The position numbers and the translations under genes are program-made. Source: Scleropages formosus (Eukaryota > Chordata > Actinopteri > Osteoglossiformes > Osteoglossidae). Taken from it: a DNA stretch of 64,000 nucleotides. Below, one piece after another: positions 35,723 to 50,700 of the stretch. The stretch spans positions 19,242,112 through 19,306,111 of the forward strand of contig NC_041826.1 in the NCBI RefSeq assembly GCF_900964775.1, written 5' to 3'. How positions within the stretch are numbered: position 1 is the stretch's first letter; every line of letters starts with the position of its first letter. The notes under the pieces were generated by a model. That model made no database searches. It was not told the origin of the DNA and saw only the letters and a list, made by a program, of their open reading frames with translations.

Positions 35723-38700
35723 CTACACTTCCTCCCGCTCCGCATTTGTATCTTCGCTCAGCGGGTATGGCGTGAGGTCAACAGTCAGGAGGCGGCTGAA
35801 TGAGAAATCGTTGAACTGCAGGAGGAAGAAAATCAGTGCAGATGACAGACCTGGCCCATCAGAAGGGGCTTTCTGAGGTTTAAACAGCACATCAATGGAA
35901 ATATTGAAACACTTAACGATACATGTCACACTAAAATGCTACAGTGGCTCAAGTCAAGACGAAGCAAACTTTTGTCACCCACAAACAGACTCGTAAATAA
36001 AATATTTATGGACATGAAAAATACATAGCAGAAAGCAACATCTTATACGCTACACCATTATAACTATGTCCTCCAACAGTGATTGCGAATTGAGAAACGG
36101 AGGTTGAAAATGAACAAATGAACAAAACAACGTGAAATAAAATGGCTCCACAGACTGATAACGAAAGGTGTGAGTGGTCATAGGGGATGGGGACTCACCT
36201 CAGAATACACACCCAGCAGAGCATCGGCCTTGGAGTAGAACTCCTCCTTCAGGGAGATGACGATGACCTGGAAGTGCTCCCTGGACTGCTCTCGAATGTA
36301 TCTGGTCACCTGTAGATGAATGAGCTCAGTCATAACCATTGCCACCATAATGACATCATAACCCTCCTAGTCATTGCCATGACTGTTCTTCTATTTCACT
36401 AACATAAACACCAACACTAACATTATCCTCATCATAGTCCCTAACAAAATTTCCTTATCAGGGTCACTAAGAAAATTACTTTCATTGTCATCAACGTGCA
36501 CCATCTAAAAATTATTCAACACTACCAACATAGAAATTATGATCATGATCTTCAGCAGCCTCAGTATAATGAGTATTGTCGGCACTTCTTTGTACGTGAT
36601 TAAAGCAGTAGGGGCATCCAGCCATCCCGAATTTAAAGTCGTTGATCTGCGCTAACGTCGTGATGCTTTTCTTGCCTTGCCAATGTTGGTATTGTCCAGA
36701 GCAGCGTCCACCTCATCCAAAACAAAGAAAGGAGCAGGTCGAAAACTACAAAAAGATGTACCACAACAGGCCGTTATAAACCCAGCTCTCAGTACTCAGC
36801 TACACTGGTTTAGTCACACGTCCTCTCTCTCTCAACCTAGAATGAGCAACACTAGAGAACTACTGGTGGAGTACAATGACACACATCGACTACCTGTGAA
36901 TAGCGAACAGCAGGGACAGCGCAGCGATGGCCTTCTCGCCCCCAGACAGGTTGTCCATGGCCATGAAGCGCTTGCCAGGGGCCACGCAGTGGTAGGTGAT
37001 ACCTTCCAGATAGGGCTCGTCAGGGTTCTCCACACTAATGATAGCCTTGGGGACAAACAGGTGTGTGGAGCAGCAAGTGGTAAACCACACTCGTGACACA
37101 AAGGCTGCAAGCTCAAATCCCAGGAGGGCACTGCACTGTTCTTCTATATTTAGTAAGTATCCATAAAGAACACCACCAACCGTACAAACAGATAAATCTT
37201 TATGTATGAATGTCGTTCTGGAGGAATGAGTCACAGTGAAACACACTGTAATGCAATGGTGAAATTGATGCATGCACAACGGTGAAGTTGTCTTACCTGT
37301 GCGCTGGGGTTCCTGCACAGGTCTTTGTAGATCTGGTCGATGCTGATGGCAACATGCTCAAAGCACTGGTTGAATAGACGGAAGCGCCTGGCCTTCACCT
37401 GCTCGAACTCGTGGTGACGCTGCTTAGCCACTCTGGTACTAGTATCAAATGCTACACGGTGAGACAACAAAACGAACAGCCTCAGTTCACATCTGGTCAG
37501 CAGGTAGAGCAGTGACATGGACATGAACTTCAAAGTTGACAGTTGAAAACCCAAGAGCAGGGACTGCTCTCGCACCACTGGGCCAAACTGCATAAGATGT
37601 ACTTCCCAAAATGACGCTGAACGTACAACATAGTTCTGATCAGCATCTTTACTTCAATAGTTCTTGTTAACCTTGATATAACTAAAGTCCTTGCCTGAGG
37701 CTATCTGCAAAGTTAGCAACTTTGCAGCGATTAACCGATTCATGCAGCAGGACATTCTTACTGTACAAATTTAGGGTATGCATCGTGAAAAAAGGTCCTA
37801 CAGCAGGAATGTAATTTGAACTACGAAGCTTCAGATTACAACAGAAAAAACTCAATCACTACACTACTTTCCAATTTTATCAACATCTATTTAGTTGATG
37901 TCATTATCCAAGGTGACCTACAATGTTCAGTTTGTACATAAGCTTTGTTATAATTCATAAAATGACAGGCATGTAGATTTACAAACTAGCCAAAATTTCA
38001 ATATAACGCTTTTGACTTGATTGACTTGATTTGTAGAACTAAAAATTTGTACCATAAAACCATCCGAAGTGTGCGCAAAAAAAAATGTAAAGTTGCACTT
38101 CGTGTGAAGCGGAAGTGCAGTAATGCTCCGTAGTTGGTGAGAGAACCATCAGCTGTTTCCTGTATCACGTTCATTTTGGTTTGATGCATTTGTGCAGTGG
38201 CAGTGCAAGAATGACTGCCAAGCCTCCTCCCTCCTCCACCCACCCCAGCTCAAAATCAACTGTTCTTCTCTTCACTTGGTAAGAACAGTAAGTTAATTAT
38301 GGTAAATTGTTATATTTATTTTGTCTGCACTTATTGTATTAAAATAAATTATGTAATGTTCATCGCTGTCTGCTGGTAAACAATTTGTTTCAGGACTAAT
38401 TTCGTAAATTAAGGGATTTCTGTATTCAGCTGTGCTGATCTGAGTGCCTTTAGGTTATTTTTGTAGCGCTTGCTGTTCATACCATCCACTGCCCTCTGGA
38501 ATATCTCTTTGACCTCTCTCATCTTCTCCAGGGCCTTGAAGTTGGGTGTACTGGAACGCTGGAGTGCAGTTTCCAGGGAACTGACTGCTTCCTGAAGCTG
38601 CTCTACCTCAGCCGACACCTCCTCCTCACTCTGCAACTCCTAAATGAAGTGAGATGAACTGCATGCAGCTCCCTGAGCAATGCATATGCAGATTCTATAG

Positions 38701-41700
38701 CCCTGTGTCTGAAAAACTATGGATCCAACATTCCTCTTTGACCTCTCTAAATGTGAAAATGAGCTTTTAAACCCAAGATCTACTTTGGAACATTTGCTTA
38801 GATTTCACACCATATGTGAGTATTTCATTACATCCAAAACTGCAGATGTAGTTTAAACGTTATCCCCCATTCCCGAAAACACCACAGTTTTTGCTTACAG
38901 TATAGCAAGAAACAGTCAGTACAGTTCATCGTAACAAGCACATTTTTATCATTTTCAAGTTTTAAACATTTTACAGTTGGTTTAGATCTGTGTGTAGTGT
39001 GAAATCTGTAGAATGTAGCAGTAAATCCATGTGTGCAAAGACACAAGACCCCCGGTCCAACCATACTGAGGGGCCTGTGTAGTTTATTCATTGACTGCTA
39101 CCGCCCCCTAGTGGTGGGACAACCTTCAACCTTCAGTACTGCACAGTCTTGTTCTTTCACTACTTCTTAAAGGAGTGAGGGGGAATGGTGACTCAGTGGT
39201 GCAGCGGGTTTGCCCGGGGCCTTCTCTCTTGTGGGTCTGGGGTTCGAGTCCTGCTTGGGCTGCCCTGTGTCAGATTAGCATCCTGTCCTGGGTGTGTCCC
39301 TGTGCCCTGTGTTATCAGGTGAGGCTCCCTGTGTGTGTGTACTTCAAGATCCCTAACTCTGTCTCTAAAATGTGGTTGTGTACAGTAATTTCCTAAAACA
39401 ACAGGGTAACCAAAAATATATCTCTACTTTTTACTTTAAGATCCACATGAAAATCCCACTTTGATTTTAAAAGCGTAGTTCCACTAAAAATCGCAGACCA
39501 GGCTCCTTGAGTGCTATTCAAAAGCCTAGAGTCAAGTCACCTTCAGCTCTCTCCGCAACACACTGTAGTCAATTTGAATCTGCTCCTCGCGCTCATAGAT
39601 GTCCATCGTGGTGCCAGTGCTCGGAATTTCTGAGTCAGCCTGAAAACGGCAAAGCTTACAATATTGCAAGTTTATACAGCTAATAGACACACTACATTAA
39701 TACACACACACACACACACTAGAACCTTCATGTTTGCATGGGTTGTGCACACAGCCCCCCATTAAAGTAAAATTTCTGCAAACAACTCCTAACTAGTATT
39801 TTCTGGGAACAAGCCACAAAAATAAAGCTGTAAAAAAAAATACCCAAACATAAAGGGTTGTGTGTATATTCAGATACTTATGGAACTTGAGCCGGCAACT
39901 TTCAGGTTACAAAAAGTCAATAAATCAGTCAATGAATGCAAAGCTGACCATAGTTGATCTTATTCCTCATTCTCACACTGCTGCTCTTAAGCTGCTCACC
40001 CTATAACTCTCTACCTGAACATCGCTGATGTAGTCCAGGGAGCCAGACAGGAGCACGATGGGGAGGCCCTGCACTTTGCAGCCAAGTAGCAGGTTGTGTC
40101 TCTCGAGCCTCTTCTGCTCCAGTGCTGTCTGCAGAGAGGAGGCGTCTCTCTGGAGTTTTGCTAGTTCCCTGGTGGAGACAAAGGCCAACTGCTGGTAAAA
40201 CCGATGGGCACACAGTGCTTCCATACTCATGATCCTCCCACCATGGGGCCCTTCATCCTCTGGGACCTCCAGCTTCAGGCCCCTCCTCTCACTTGGAGCT
40301 TTCCTGCAGTCTCTTCAGCTTTTCATCTAGCTTTTCCTTGGAGGCATCGACGAGGGACTTCTGCTCAAGGAAGACAACCCTCAGTTCCTCCAGCTTCGCC
40401 ATGGTCTCATCCACGTCCTTCAGCAGCCGCTCCTCCTCCTGGAAGGGAAGGACGCGACTTCCACTCACAAGCACCATTTGCAAATTGGCTAAGAAAGTAA
40501 GAAAAAAACTGCCTACTGAGTTGACAACCAGACCAAGCAAGGAAATGAGGTGGTTTTCTGATAAATCAGACAGCTGATACGCACACACTTGAAATATCAC
40601 GTCCTCATTTCACATACAGATGTTTCTTCTGCTAAAATTGACAGGACCCTGGATCTTTCTAATAAGGAGCTATGACTTGAAAGTGTCTTTGCCTTCTTCT
40701 TTTGGGCCACACTCTTCTGTGCCCTGTAAACAGCATCCTCCAGCTCCCTGATTTTTTTCATCTGCTGCTCTAGCTGAGTACTCTCGTACTCCAGCTGGGT
40801 GGTCAGGCGGGTACGCTGGGTCCCAAACTGCAGCCTGGGATGGATTGGGATAGCAGGGTGGGGAGAACAAGAAAGAGAGAGAGAGAGACACAGAAGTGGA
40901 AAGAGAAACAAAAGGACAATATTAGCAGTTAAGATATAAAACAGTGGTGAGAAAATGCTTAAAAAAGTCAATGAGTGTTAAAAAAAAACACTGATATGAT
41001 GATGAATAAAGATGGAAACACAAGGTGTGCTCCTTCGACGAGACCCCCACCTCTTTCTGTCCACCTCCTGCTGCTGTTTCAGGTGCTCCTGCTCATACTC
41101 CCGGATGTTTGCCACCCCAATTTCCGTGCAGAAATCAGAGAAAATCTCATCGTCCATCTGCAGAGGTCATAGGGTGGCAGATACACAGCAATCAACACTA
41201 AATGCAAAGGTTATATGGCAATTAAAAGATGTAAAACCCCTTACAAATTGCAGGTAGCCCCTCCATGCAACAATGGGATCTGAGCCCATAACCTTGAACA
41301 AGCAAAAAAAAGTCATCAGGAAAAATACCACATTTTTAAAGATTTACGGCACCTTATTAATATTGTCCTGGATCGCCTGCATTTTTGCTTCTTTCCCTTC
41401 CATGTTTTCTTTCTGCATTTTAATATCTGACTCCAGATTAACAAGCTCACTCTCCAGCCTAGACTTCTCCTGCAGAAAGTTGACTGTCTGACTGAGTGAT
41501 TCAACACTGCGATACACACTTCTGCACAACCTTCAACTCCAAGTAGTGGTACATTTTCACATGCCTTGATTGCAGGGGTGTTCGGAGCTAAATTTGTATT
41601 AAGGGCTATAAATAGCAACATGACTGGATCATAATGTGATTTGTGCAGTCGGTTGAGACAGTGAGTGTGTGGTTTGGACAGGAACTCTGGGTTCAAGGGC

Positions 41701-44700
41701 TACCGCAAGACAGGCAGGGATGCTCTTTGTGCGGATGGCCTCCAGCTCGCTCTGGGAGTACTTGAGACGGGTGTGGATCCCCTTGGCCTGAGCTTGGGCT
41801 TGCTTCAACTCCGCCTCCTTACGCCTCAGCTTCAGCAGAGCCTGTCAAATATCACACACCCATGAGAGGAACGTGCCACTGCGTCACATATACATCACCT
41901 TGTCACGAGTCCTGCACACGCACACGACCCATCTCCCAATGGCCAGTACCCCAACACTGTGTGTGTCAAGCACACCGCTCAAGACAAGGTCTTAATCCCT
42001 ATAAGAACTAGAAATGTGCAGTGATAAATATTCTGCTTTTTGTGTAGGTGGATTAGAGATTTGTGTCATTAGTTCTCTGTGCCTCTTTAGCAGCAGAGCG
42101 GTTAGAGTTGCTGTCTTTAGGTGCAAAGATTGTAGGTTTAAGTCTCATCTCTAGTACCCTTGAGCAAGGTACACACATGCTGTCTGAAATTTCTTATACC
42201 AAGCAGGGTTGCGGGGAACTGAAGCCTAACCCGGCAACACAGGGTGCAAGGCTGGAGGGGGAGGGGACACATCCTGGATGGGATACCGGCCTGTCACAAG
42301 GCACCCCGAGCAGGACTTGAACCCCAGACCTGCCAGAGAGTAGGACCTGGCCAAACTGCTGCACTACTACGCCCCCCCCCCCCCGAGCAAGGTACATACC
42401 CTGAATTGCTCCAGCAAAAAAAAATATACTTACAATCTTTATTTACAATAAAAATTACCCAGCTGTATAAATGGGTAAATAGTTGTAAGTTGCTTTGGAG
42501 AAAAGCATGAGCTAAATGTAAATGTAAGTAACTAGTTGCAGGTGCATCAGTCACAAAAACTGCATAATTATTTACTGTGGGAAGAGTCTCAAAAATGCCA
42601 GCATATGGCAAACACGGACAACCTGCATCGGCGAAAAGGGAGAGCGGTCACAAGTCAAAGCTCACCAACAAGGGTAGATGGACGCTTCACAAAACGGTTG
42701 CTAAATGCTACTGAAGTACAGCCTCAAAAACTACCACGGTGTCATGCAGTCTCAACAAAAACTCTATGTCGTGAGCTTCACCAAGTTAGAATTCATGGCA
42801 GGGCTGACATTCGAAAACCACATGCCCAAGGCCAATGCACAACGATGCGTAACTTGGCGTCAGGAGCACAAAACGTGACCTCCAACTCACAGTGCCTGCT
42901 GTTAACTCTTAAACGTTGTGGTGGATCTGCAACGGTATGGACAACGATGTCGTGGGAGCCATTAGGTCCAATGATGACTTTGCATGGTCGTATAACGGCC
43001 AAGGAACATGAGGTCATCGCGAAGGGCCGGCTGCACCCAAAGGTGCGAACGCCGTTCCCTCGTGATGTTCCCATTTCCAAAATGAATATGCCTCCATAAA
43101 AACGGCTAGACAGACTCAAGAGTGGTTTCGTGAACGCTAGGATGAAGTCAGATACGCTCCGTGGGCTCCCCAGTCGCCAGATCTAAACATCATTAAACCA
43201 TTATGAGAAGTTCTGGAGTCCAGAATGCAGTGCTGATTTCCACCTCCTCCATCCCTCAAATACCTGGAGGCTTTTCTTCTTGAAGAATAGTGCAATATCC
43301 CACTGCACATGGCTTGGGACCTGTATGTCAGCATTACAAGAAGGACTGAAGCTGTTCTGAAGGCTAAAGGTGGTCCAAACCCTTAACGGGGCCTTCGAAC
43401 TAATGTATTGTTAGGCGTTTCTCTTATTTTCTTCACCCCCTGTATGTTACAGCTGTTTACAGACAACTGCGACCTGAGCTGCGTACGCACTCACATGTAA
43501 CTCGGCAGCCAGCTGCTCCTTGCGCTCCTTGAGCTTGTTCACGTCCTTCTCGTCCCAGCAGCGGGCCTTGCTGCGCAGGTGGCTGGAGCCTCCCGAAATC
43601 ACCCCCGACTTGAAGAACATGGTCCCGTCCAGTGCCACAGTCTGGGAGCGCCACATGACATCAGCCCCATCAGCCCCACCGACCGACACCACTCCAGATC
43701 ATCATCCATATCCATAATAACCTGTAAAACACACACCTAACCAAGGAGGCTTTGTGCAGAGACACAACAGTGGGGCGTCAACATGGACTGCAGCCTTCAG
43801 CTACAAACCTCTTCCACCCCGATCCCATCATCACGAACGCATGTACGTTATATTCCCCACGAGGCGAAGGGTACGAGATCACCTGCCGGGATCCAACGTG
43901 TTCTCTTTTACACTAGTTTGCCTCGTATGTGTAGACAGAGAATTTCACTCTGAGCGCAATAATTTAAGAGCGTGCCGGAGTCCTGTTTGTGAGAGCCTCG
44001 TTCCGTGTCCTTAAAGGAGCACAGGAACGCGCCGTTAATGGCGATCCTGGATATCACGGTGGGAACGGAAGGGACTGTCAGCAACAGCTCCCACAGGATT
44101 GTACAACTTGTGATCAGAGCACAAGCTCTTAAGTGTCTCAACGAGGCATATCTGGCAGCAGTCTGATGGAGCGCAACCTTTAACCTCAAGTCATTCGAGC
44201 AGCCCGGTGACATCAGCGGAAAAACCACGACGTCAATCTGAGCGCGAGATTCCTTATCGAGGAGTGGCCTCCCGTCGCCCGCTTCGAGCCGCTCCGAAAT
44301 AAACGTGACGCGCGAGGCATCGCAGAACGAAGCGTAACGCCTTATTTCCATGGCGGCTGCCCTGCCGAAAGATCGATGTCTTTCTCTGTCTTTCTGAGGC
44401 CGTGGAGCAGCAGGAAGTCTGTAGTTCAGCTCTTCTCTCGTTCTACTCAAGATTGTGTATGGGTGAACTGCCGGGTGGGGGGGCCTTACGTGACCAGGGC
44501 AGGGCACAGCCCACTGAGAACCGCCGCACCGCTCAGTTTTTACACACGAGGGCAACGCGCAGCAGCAGTGTTAGGAACACGGACCTGTTACCTCAAGGTT
44601 GTCGTTTCAACACCCTAAACGGGTCCTGCCGCTTCACCTGTAGCTGCTCCAATAAAATGTTTAGCTGTATAAACGTGTACAAAGGCAAACGCTGCGGCAA

Positions 44701-47700
44701 AAGTATAAATAACGATAACTAACCAACTCGTGCTGGTGACCACAATGATAATGATAATAATAATAAGGGACAGCAGGTGGTTAGAGCTGCTGCTTTTGGA
44801 CTCAAAGGTCACGGGTTCAAATCCCACCTCCAGCTATAGTACCTTTGAGCAAGGTACTTACCCTAAATTGCTGCAGTAAAATAACTCAGCTGCATAAAGG
44901 GGTAAATAACTATAAGTGGCTAAACGGTGCAAGTAACTTTGGAGAAACGTGTGAGCTAAATGAATAAATGTAAAGATTAATGACAATAAATTGTCTTCCC
45001 CACACTGTCACTGTCTTGCCAGCGGGCCTTCGCACTGTCCACCGCTTGAACCTGAGCCTGACTGTTCCCGAGAGGCAACAGGGCCGACATCACGGTAGGG
45101 GGCGGCGTTTACTTTGTGGCGCTCAGGCCCGCCGAAGGCGATCTGCTGGGCCTCCTTCAGGGTCTCGCAGACGAGGGCGTTCCCGCAGACGAACTGCACC
45201 GCTTTCCTGATCAGCAGAGCGCACTGAATCACGTCCGCCACCATCTTGGCCCCCGGCAGCTCCCGCAGACGCTCGTTGAGAGGACTCACCTGTGTTGGGG
45301 GAACGGAATTGTCACGGCAAAGTGTTAAAGCCCAAGGACAACAAGTGCCATGTGTAACAGAGAGATATTGCCCGTTCCCTTCTTCTCCCCCGCACTCACA
45401 ACACGTCACAGTTCAGCTCATATGATCTCGGGCTTGGAAATGTTCTCCATAGTCAAGTGCAGACTACAGGTCAGCAGAGCCATTAATATTTTAATATTTT
45501 CCCCTAGGGGGGAGCAGCGAGTTTGGCCGGATCCTGCTCTCCGGTGGGTCTGGGGTTCGAGTCCCGCCTGGGGTGCCTTATGATGGACTGGTGCCCGTCC
45601 TGGGTGTGTCCCCTCCTCCTCCAGCCCTGCGCACTGTGCTGCTGGGCTAGGCTCTGGTTTGCTGCAACCCTGCTTGGGACAAGCGGTTTCAGACTGTGTG
45701 TGTGTATGTGTGTGTGTGTTTTCCCCTATAAAACCCAGAGCTGTTTGGTACTGAGACGAGGTCACGCTGGAAGGGAGAACATAGTGGCGGAGAGGGTGAG
45801 CAGCTTCGGATTCCTGGGTGTTCACGTTACTGAAGATCTCACCTGGTCTCACAACACTACACATCTGGTCAAGAAATCACGTCGGCATCTGCATTTCTTG
45901 AGAAGGCTGAGGAAATTTGGCACGGCAAACCGAATCGTCAGACGCTTCTATAGGTGCGCAACGGAGAGCGTCCTCACCAGCTCCATCACAGCGTGGAGGC
46001 TCGCAAGGCGCTAGGCGCTACAGGGAGTGGTGAAAGCTGCTCGAACCATCACTGGAGAGCCTGTAGCAGGCCAGAACCATCAGGAGAGCCATTAACATCA
46101 TCAAGGACAACAGTCATCCCCAGCACAGCCTTTTCACACCCTTACCACGAGGCAGACGCTACAGGAGTGTGAAAGCCAGAACTTCAAGGCTGAAAAACAG
46201 TTTTTAGTCACCGGCCATCAGGCTTGTGAACGACACCCACCCGCTGCCTCTCCACCCATCACGGCAGACACGGTTCACCCTCTGAGCCCGAGAGGTGTCG
46301 GCTACCCCCCATCCCTCCTACACAAACACGTACACATCCACAAAGCCAATAACATCAGAGACCACAGACTACCTCCGCATACCTTGCGTACACAAATACA
46401 CACCCCTCCTTCGACCGCAAATAGACCCAATCTACCTCTGCAGGACTTTGCACGTGTACGACTTCCATGTTTACATTGCACACTGTACACTTTATATATG
46501 TATATAAGCTCGTTTCTTGGATTTTTGCACTAATAGGAATTTTTGTAAATTTGTGATTTACACCTTGTGTTTTTTTCTTTCCTTACGTCCTTATACTTTA
46601 TGTCATAGGCTGCTGAGAGGATTCAAAGAGTAAGAATCTCACTGTATGGTGTAACGAACTGTTTACTGTACACGACAATAAACTCTCGAATATGGTTGCA
46701 TGTAAAGATTCCACACTTACCGTGACTGATTCAGAAGCTCAAACACAGTTTTTGTTCTTCACTTTGGGGAAACGACTCAAAGTGCAGCGAGGGCTAAAAT
46801 ACGTCTTAACTCGATGGTGCGCGAAGAAAAAGATAAACTAAATGCCGGGAATAACACAATCCCGGAGGGTTTTCGGCGTGGTTATCAAGCAAACTCACAG
46901 TGATGTAGTCGAGCGGGAGAAAGGTCTCGGGTTCGGCCCTCTCCTCCTTCACGAGTCTGATGCAGTCGCGCGCCACCCTCTCCGACGCCACGACGATGGC
47001 ATTCATATAGTGGCCGAACACCTTCGTCACCGCCAGCTGGTACTTCTTATGCACCGGGTGGCACAGGTCAAACAGGCGACCATACTGCGAAGCGGAGGGG
47101 TAAAACACTTAGTTTAAAACACCCAAACTAACCCTGCAGCTTGGTGTCCCTGCCCCGGCGTTGATGGTGTGACAAAGCAGTGGCTGCTCGGCGTTTGGCC
47201 CGGAGGTGCAAGTCATTCGCCACTTATTTCCAGTGATCTCGCACTGTGGCAGGAGGACACTGGAATTACGAAAGGGCACCACCCTAGACTCAGCGTGGTA
47301 ATACATGGTTACTGGCGGCTGGTTCGGGTGGTATTTTTGCTCAGGCCACAGGCCTCTCAGGGTGCTGCTGTGCTGCCGTGCTGCCACTGACTGAGTACCG
47401 ACGACTACCGATGACCGATCTGCCGTAAATGCAGCCAAAGCAGAGTCCGACAGCCGTGCCCGGGACACGCACAGGGCTAGCCGACCCACGTTACCATGGT
47501 CTCCGGGTAGAGTCTCCTCAGGTTCTCCAGCACCTCATTGCGCCGCTCCAGGCCCCGGCTCTCCTGGCTGTCAATACGAGCGTTCTGCAGCTCGCCCAGC
47601 ACCTCTGCCAGCTCCTTCTCCGCCACCTTGGAACGCGCCCGGCCCTCCTCCAGCTCCGCCGACAAACTCTGCTCCTGCTTCCGGTGCTCCTCGAGGGCTG

Positions 47701-50700
47701 AACTTCGGGGCACGCACAAACACGCAATCAACCACACGCACGCGCTCATTCGCCCGCGCAATGGTTTAACAAAGGCCCTCTAGACGTCGCTCACTTGCAC
47801 GTATTGCCGTACTCCAGCAGCTTGTTGGCTCTCCTCGTGAACTCCTCCAGCTGAGCTTGGGTGTGCTTGATGCTCACCTGCACGTACACATCAGCTGTGA
47901 AACACAGCGCGTAGCGGCTTCTCTTTGCGTAAAGCTGAGCGATCACTAAGCGTTTCGTAACTATCTACTTATTTATGACTCTTAAGTGATTCACATGACA
48001 GAGCTCCTGTGTCCAAGAGCAAAGGCGGACAGAGACGCAAGGACACACGCAAACACCTCCACTTCCGTCTTCCTCCTGCGGTCAAACTCAAGCTTCTCGC
48101 AATCAGCTCTGTGGTCCCAGCGCAGCTTCTCGAGCTGCTGCCTCAGGGTGGCGCTCTGTTTCCTGGACACTTCCTTGAGCTCTGCGTAGCGCTCCAGCTG
48201 CACCCAAGCACAGGAACACACAGTGAGATGCTCTCCAACACAACTCCCCGTCAAGTTCCTTCTGGCTTCTTACTTCACGGTTCCACATCCTTTGCCAAAA
48301 GCCACTGCTCCGTGTGACACAAATGACAGAATAATCATTTCAACCCATGGCTTTTAAAACAAATCAGCACTATTCTACATTAAAGAGGGTGCGGTGGTGC
48401 AGCGGGTTTGGCCGGGTCCTGCTCTCTGGTGGGTCTGGGGTTCGAGTCCTGCTTGGGGTGCCTTGTGATGGACTGCTGTCCCGTCCTGGGTGTGTCCCCT
48501 CCCCCTCCCCCTCCAGCCCTGTGCCCTGTGTTGCTGGGTTAGGCTCCGGTTCACCGTAACCCTGCCTGGGACAAGTGGTTTCAGACTCTGTGTGTGTGTG
48601 TGTGTGTGTATTCTACATTATTCGATCTCCAAAACCAATGAGTCCCATGGAAGACATTCTTGCACCAGGAAGGAGAAAAGGAGGAATTGATTTGGCTGCT
48701 GTGACCTTTCTAACCACAACCCCTGGGCCCTCACATGTGTCCAGATACATCCACCCCAGGACAGCATGCACAAGTGCAGGGACACCCCCCCCTACCTTCA
48801 ATGTCAAGTAAATTTGCAGAGTGATGGACTGGTCAGTGCCTCCCTCTTACGTTTATTCATTTAGCTGATGCTTTTCTCCAAAGCCACTTACAATGCTAAT
48901 GTTCTCATTTATACAGCAGAGTAATGTTTACTGGAACAACTTAGGCTAAGTACCTTGCTCAAGGGTACTACTACACTTGGAGGTGAGATCTGAACCTGCG
49001 ACCTTTAGGTCCAAAGGCAGCAGCTCTAACCACTCCAGTACCAGCTGCTCCTAAACTACAAGACACACTGTAGCCCCCTGCTCCCCCGTGAGAACCCCCT
49101 CCTCCCACACATGGCCATACTCCCTTACCTGCTCCTGCTCCAGCTGTACGGAGGTGCCTCGGGCGACTCCTTCCTCCTCCACCTCCCTCTCAAACTCTGC
49201 CTGGGCACGATCCAGGTCGGCCAGCTCCCTGCGCAGCTCTTCCAGGTCCTGCTCCTTCCTGCGCAGCAGGTTCCGTGCCCCCTGCAGGTCTGTGCGGGCC
49301 GCCTGCGCCTTGCGCTCCTGGTGCGCTGTGTTCACCTTGGCTTTGACATACAGCTGCTGGTGGTGTGCCAGCTTCTGCTCCTCCGCCCTGTGGGTAGCAG
49401 AGAAGGCTGCAGGTTCCAGGCCCTGACAAACACCGATCTGGCATCTCCAGCTTTACAAACGAGTAAAACTGTGTAAGAAAAAAAGTCTTTAACAGTTCGA
49501 GTTACTTTAGATAAACTTATTTGGCGGAAAAAACAACCAAGAAGTTCTGAGATGCACGCGGGAGATGAGGACATTGAGGAGAGATCATCCAGGGCACGTC
49601 CACACGGCAAAGTTCCCGAGGGAACTTACCGGCTCTCCTTCTCTATTTGCTGCAGGCTTCGCGACAGACGGCCGTGCTCTTTCTTCTGGACCTTCACAGC
49701 CTGCTCCCTCAGGGCCACACCGCTACTCTTCTCGGCCACAGCCACCTGACTGCGCCGCAGAGACTCCATCTGCACCCCGATGCCTCTCTCACTGTGGTAC
49801 AGCTGGCACAGTGTCAGCTGCAACTTAGCCTGGTTCAGGTCATCCATCAAGTACTGGTATTTCTGGGTCTGTCCAGAGGAGGGGGGAGATACAGATGCAT
49901 GACCTCATGACCGGCCGCATTCTTTCAGACCACCGGCTTGTGAGTTAGGACCCAAAAATGCCACTTCTATAAGCCATTTATGTCTATAGGACATTCAGAT
50001 CACTGCTGATGTCTGACAAGGTGCAGCTTATGCCGAAGTCTCCTCCACTGACCTAAGGCAGACACGACCCACCACTTGCAGCTTCTGCCACCAGCTGCCC
50101 TGACTTTTACCTCCTCCTTCACTTGTGACATGTGCTTCTTCTCCAAGGCAGCAGCCTTCTTCTTCTTGTAGTGGAACTGTGTGTCCTCTTTGGCCTTCTG
50201 TAATGCCTCCTTCTTCTGGTTGTACTCCTCCGCCAGCTCCAGAGAGCCGCTGATGCGCTCGAACATGCGGCTCATCTCTTTGGCATCCTTCATGGCGATT
50301 GACTCCACAGCCCCCTGTTATTACAGATGTCAAGATGTTCCCGTGGAACACACGCGATGAAGCGCGTACCAAATCCACAAGGTCTGAAAATGGTCTCGAA
50401 AGTTGCCCTGATTTCAACTTAAATAATGAAATGTGACTTTTCACCTGTCTCTAAAGTGAGTCTCAGCAACAGCCCAGAATCACAGCGTACCAAAGCAATC
50501 TGCCTGTAGGAGAAATCTCTTGAAAAGAACCCAGTCCAGGTATAAACGGTTTTTGTGGTGTCCCAGAATTCAAGATCCATCCCAGTTAAGGACAGATTTT
50601 CGGGTGCTCGCTGCATTCAAAGTCAGTGTCTTTTACAATAATGGTTTCTCTGAGTGCTAAACATACTAGCAAAGCCTGAGAGAGCGAAAGAATCAAGACA

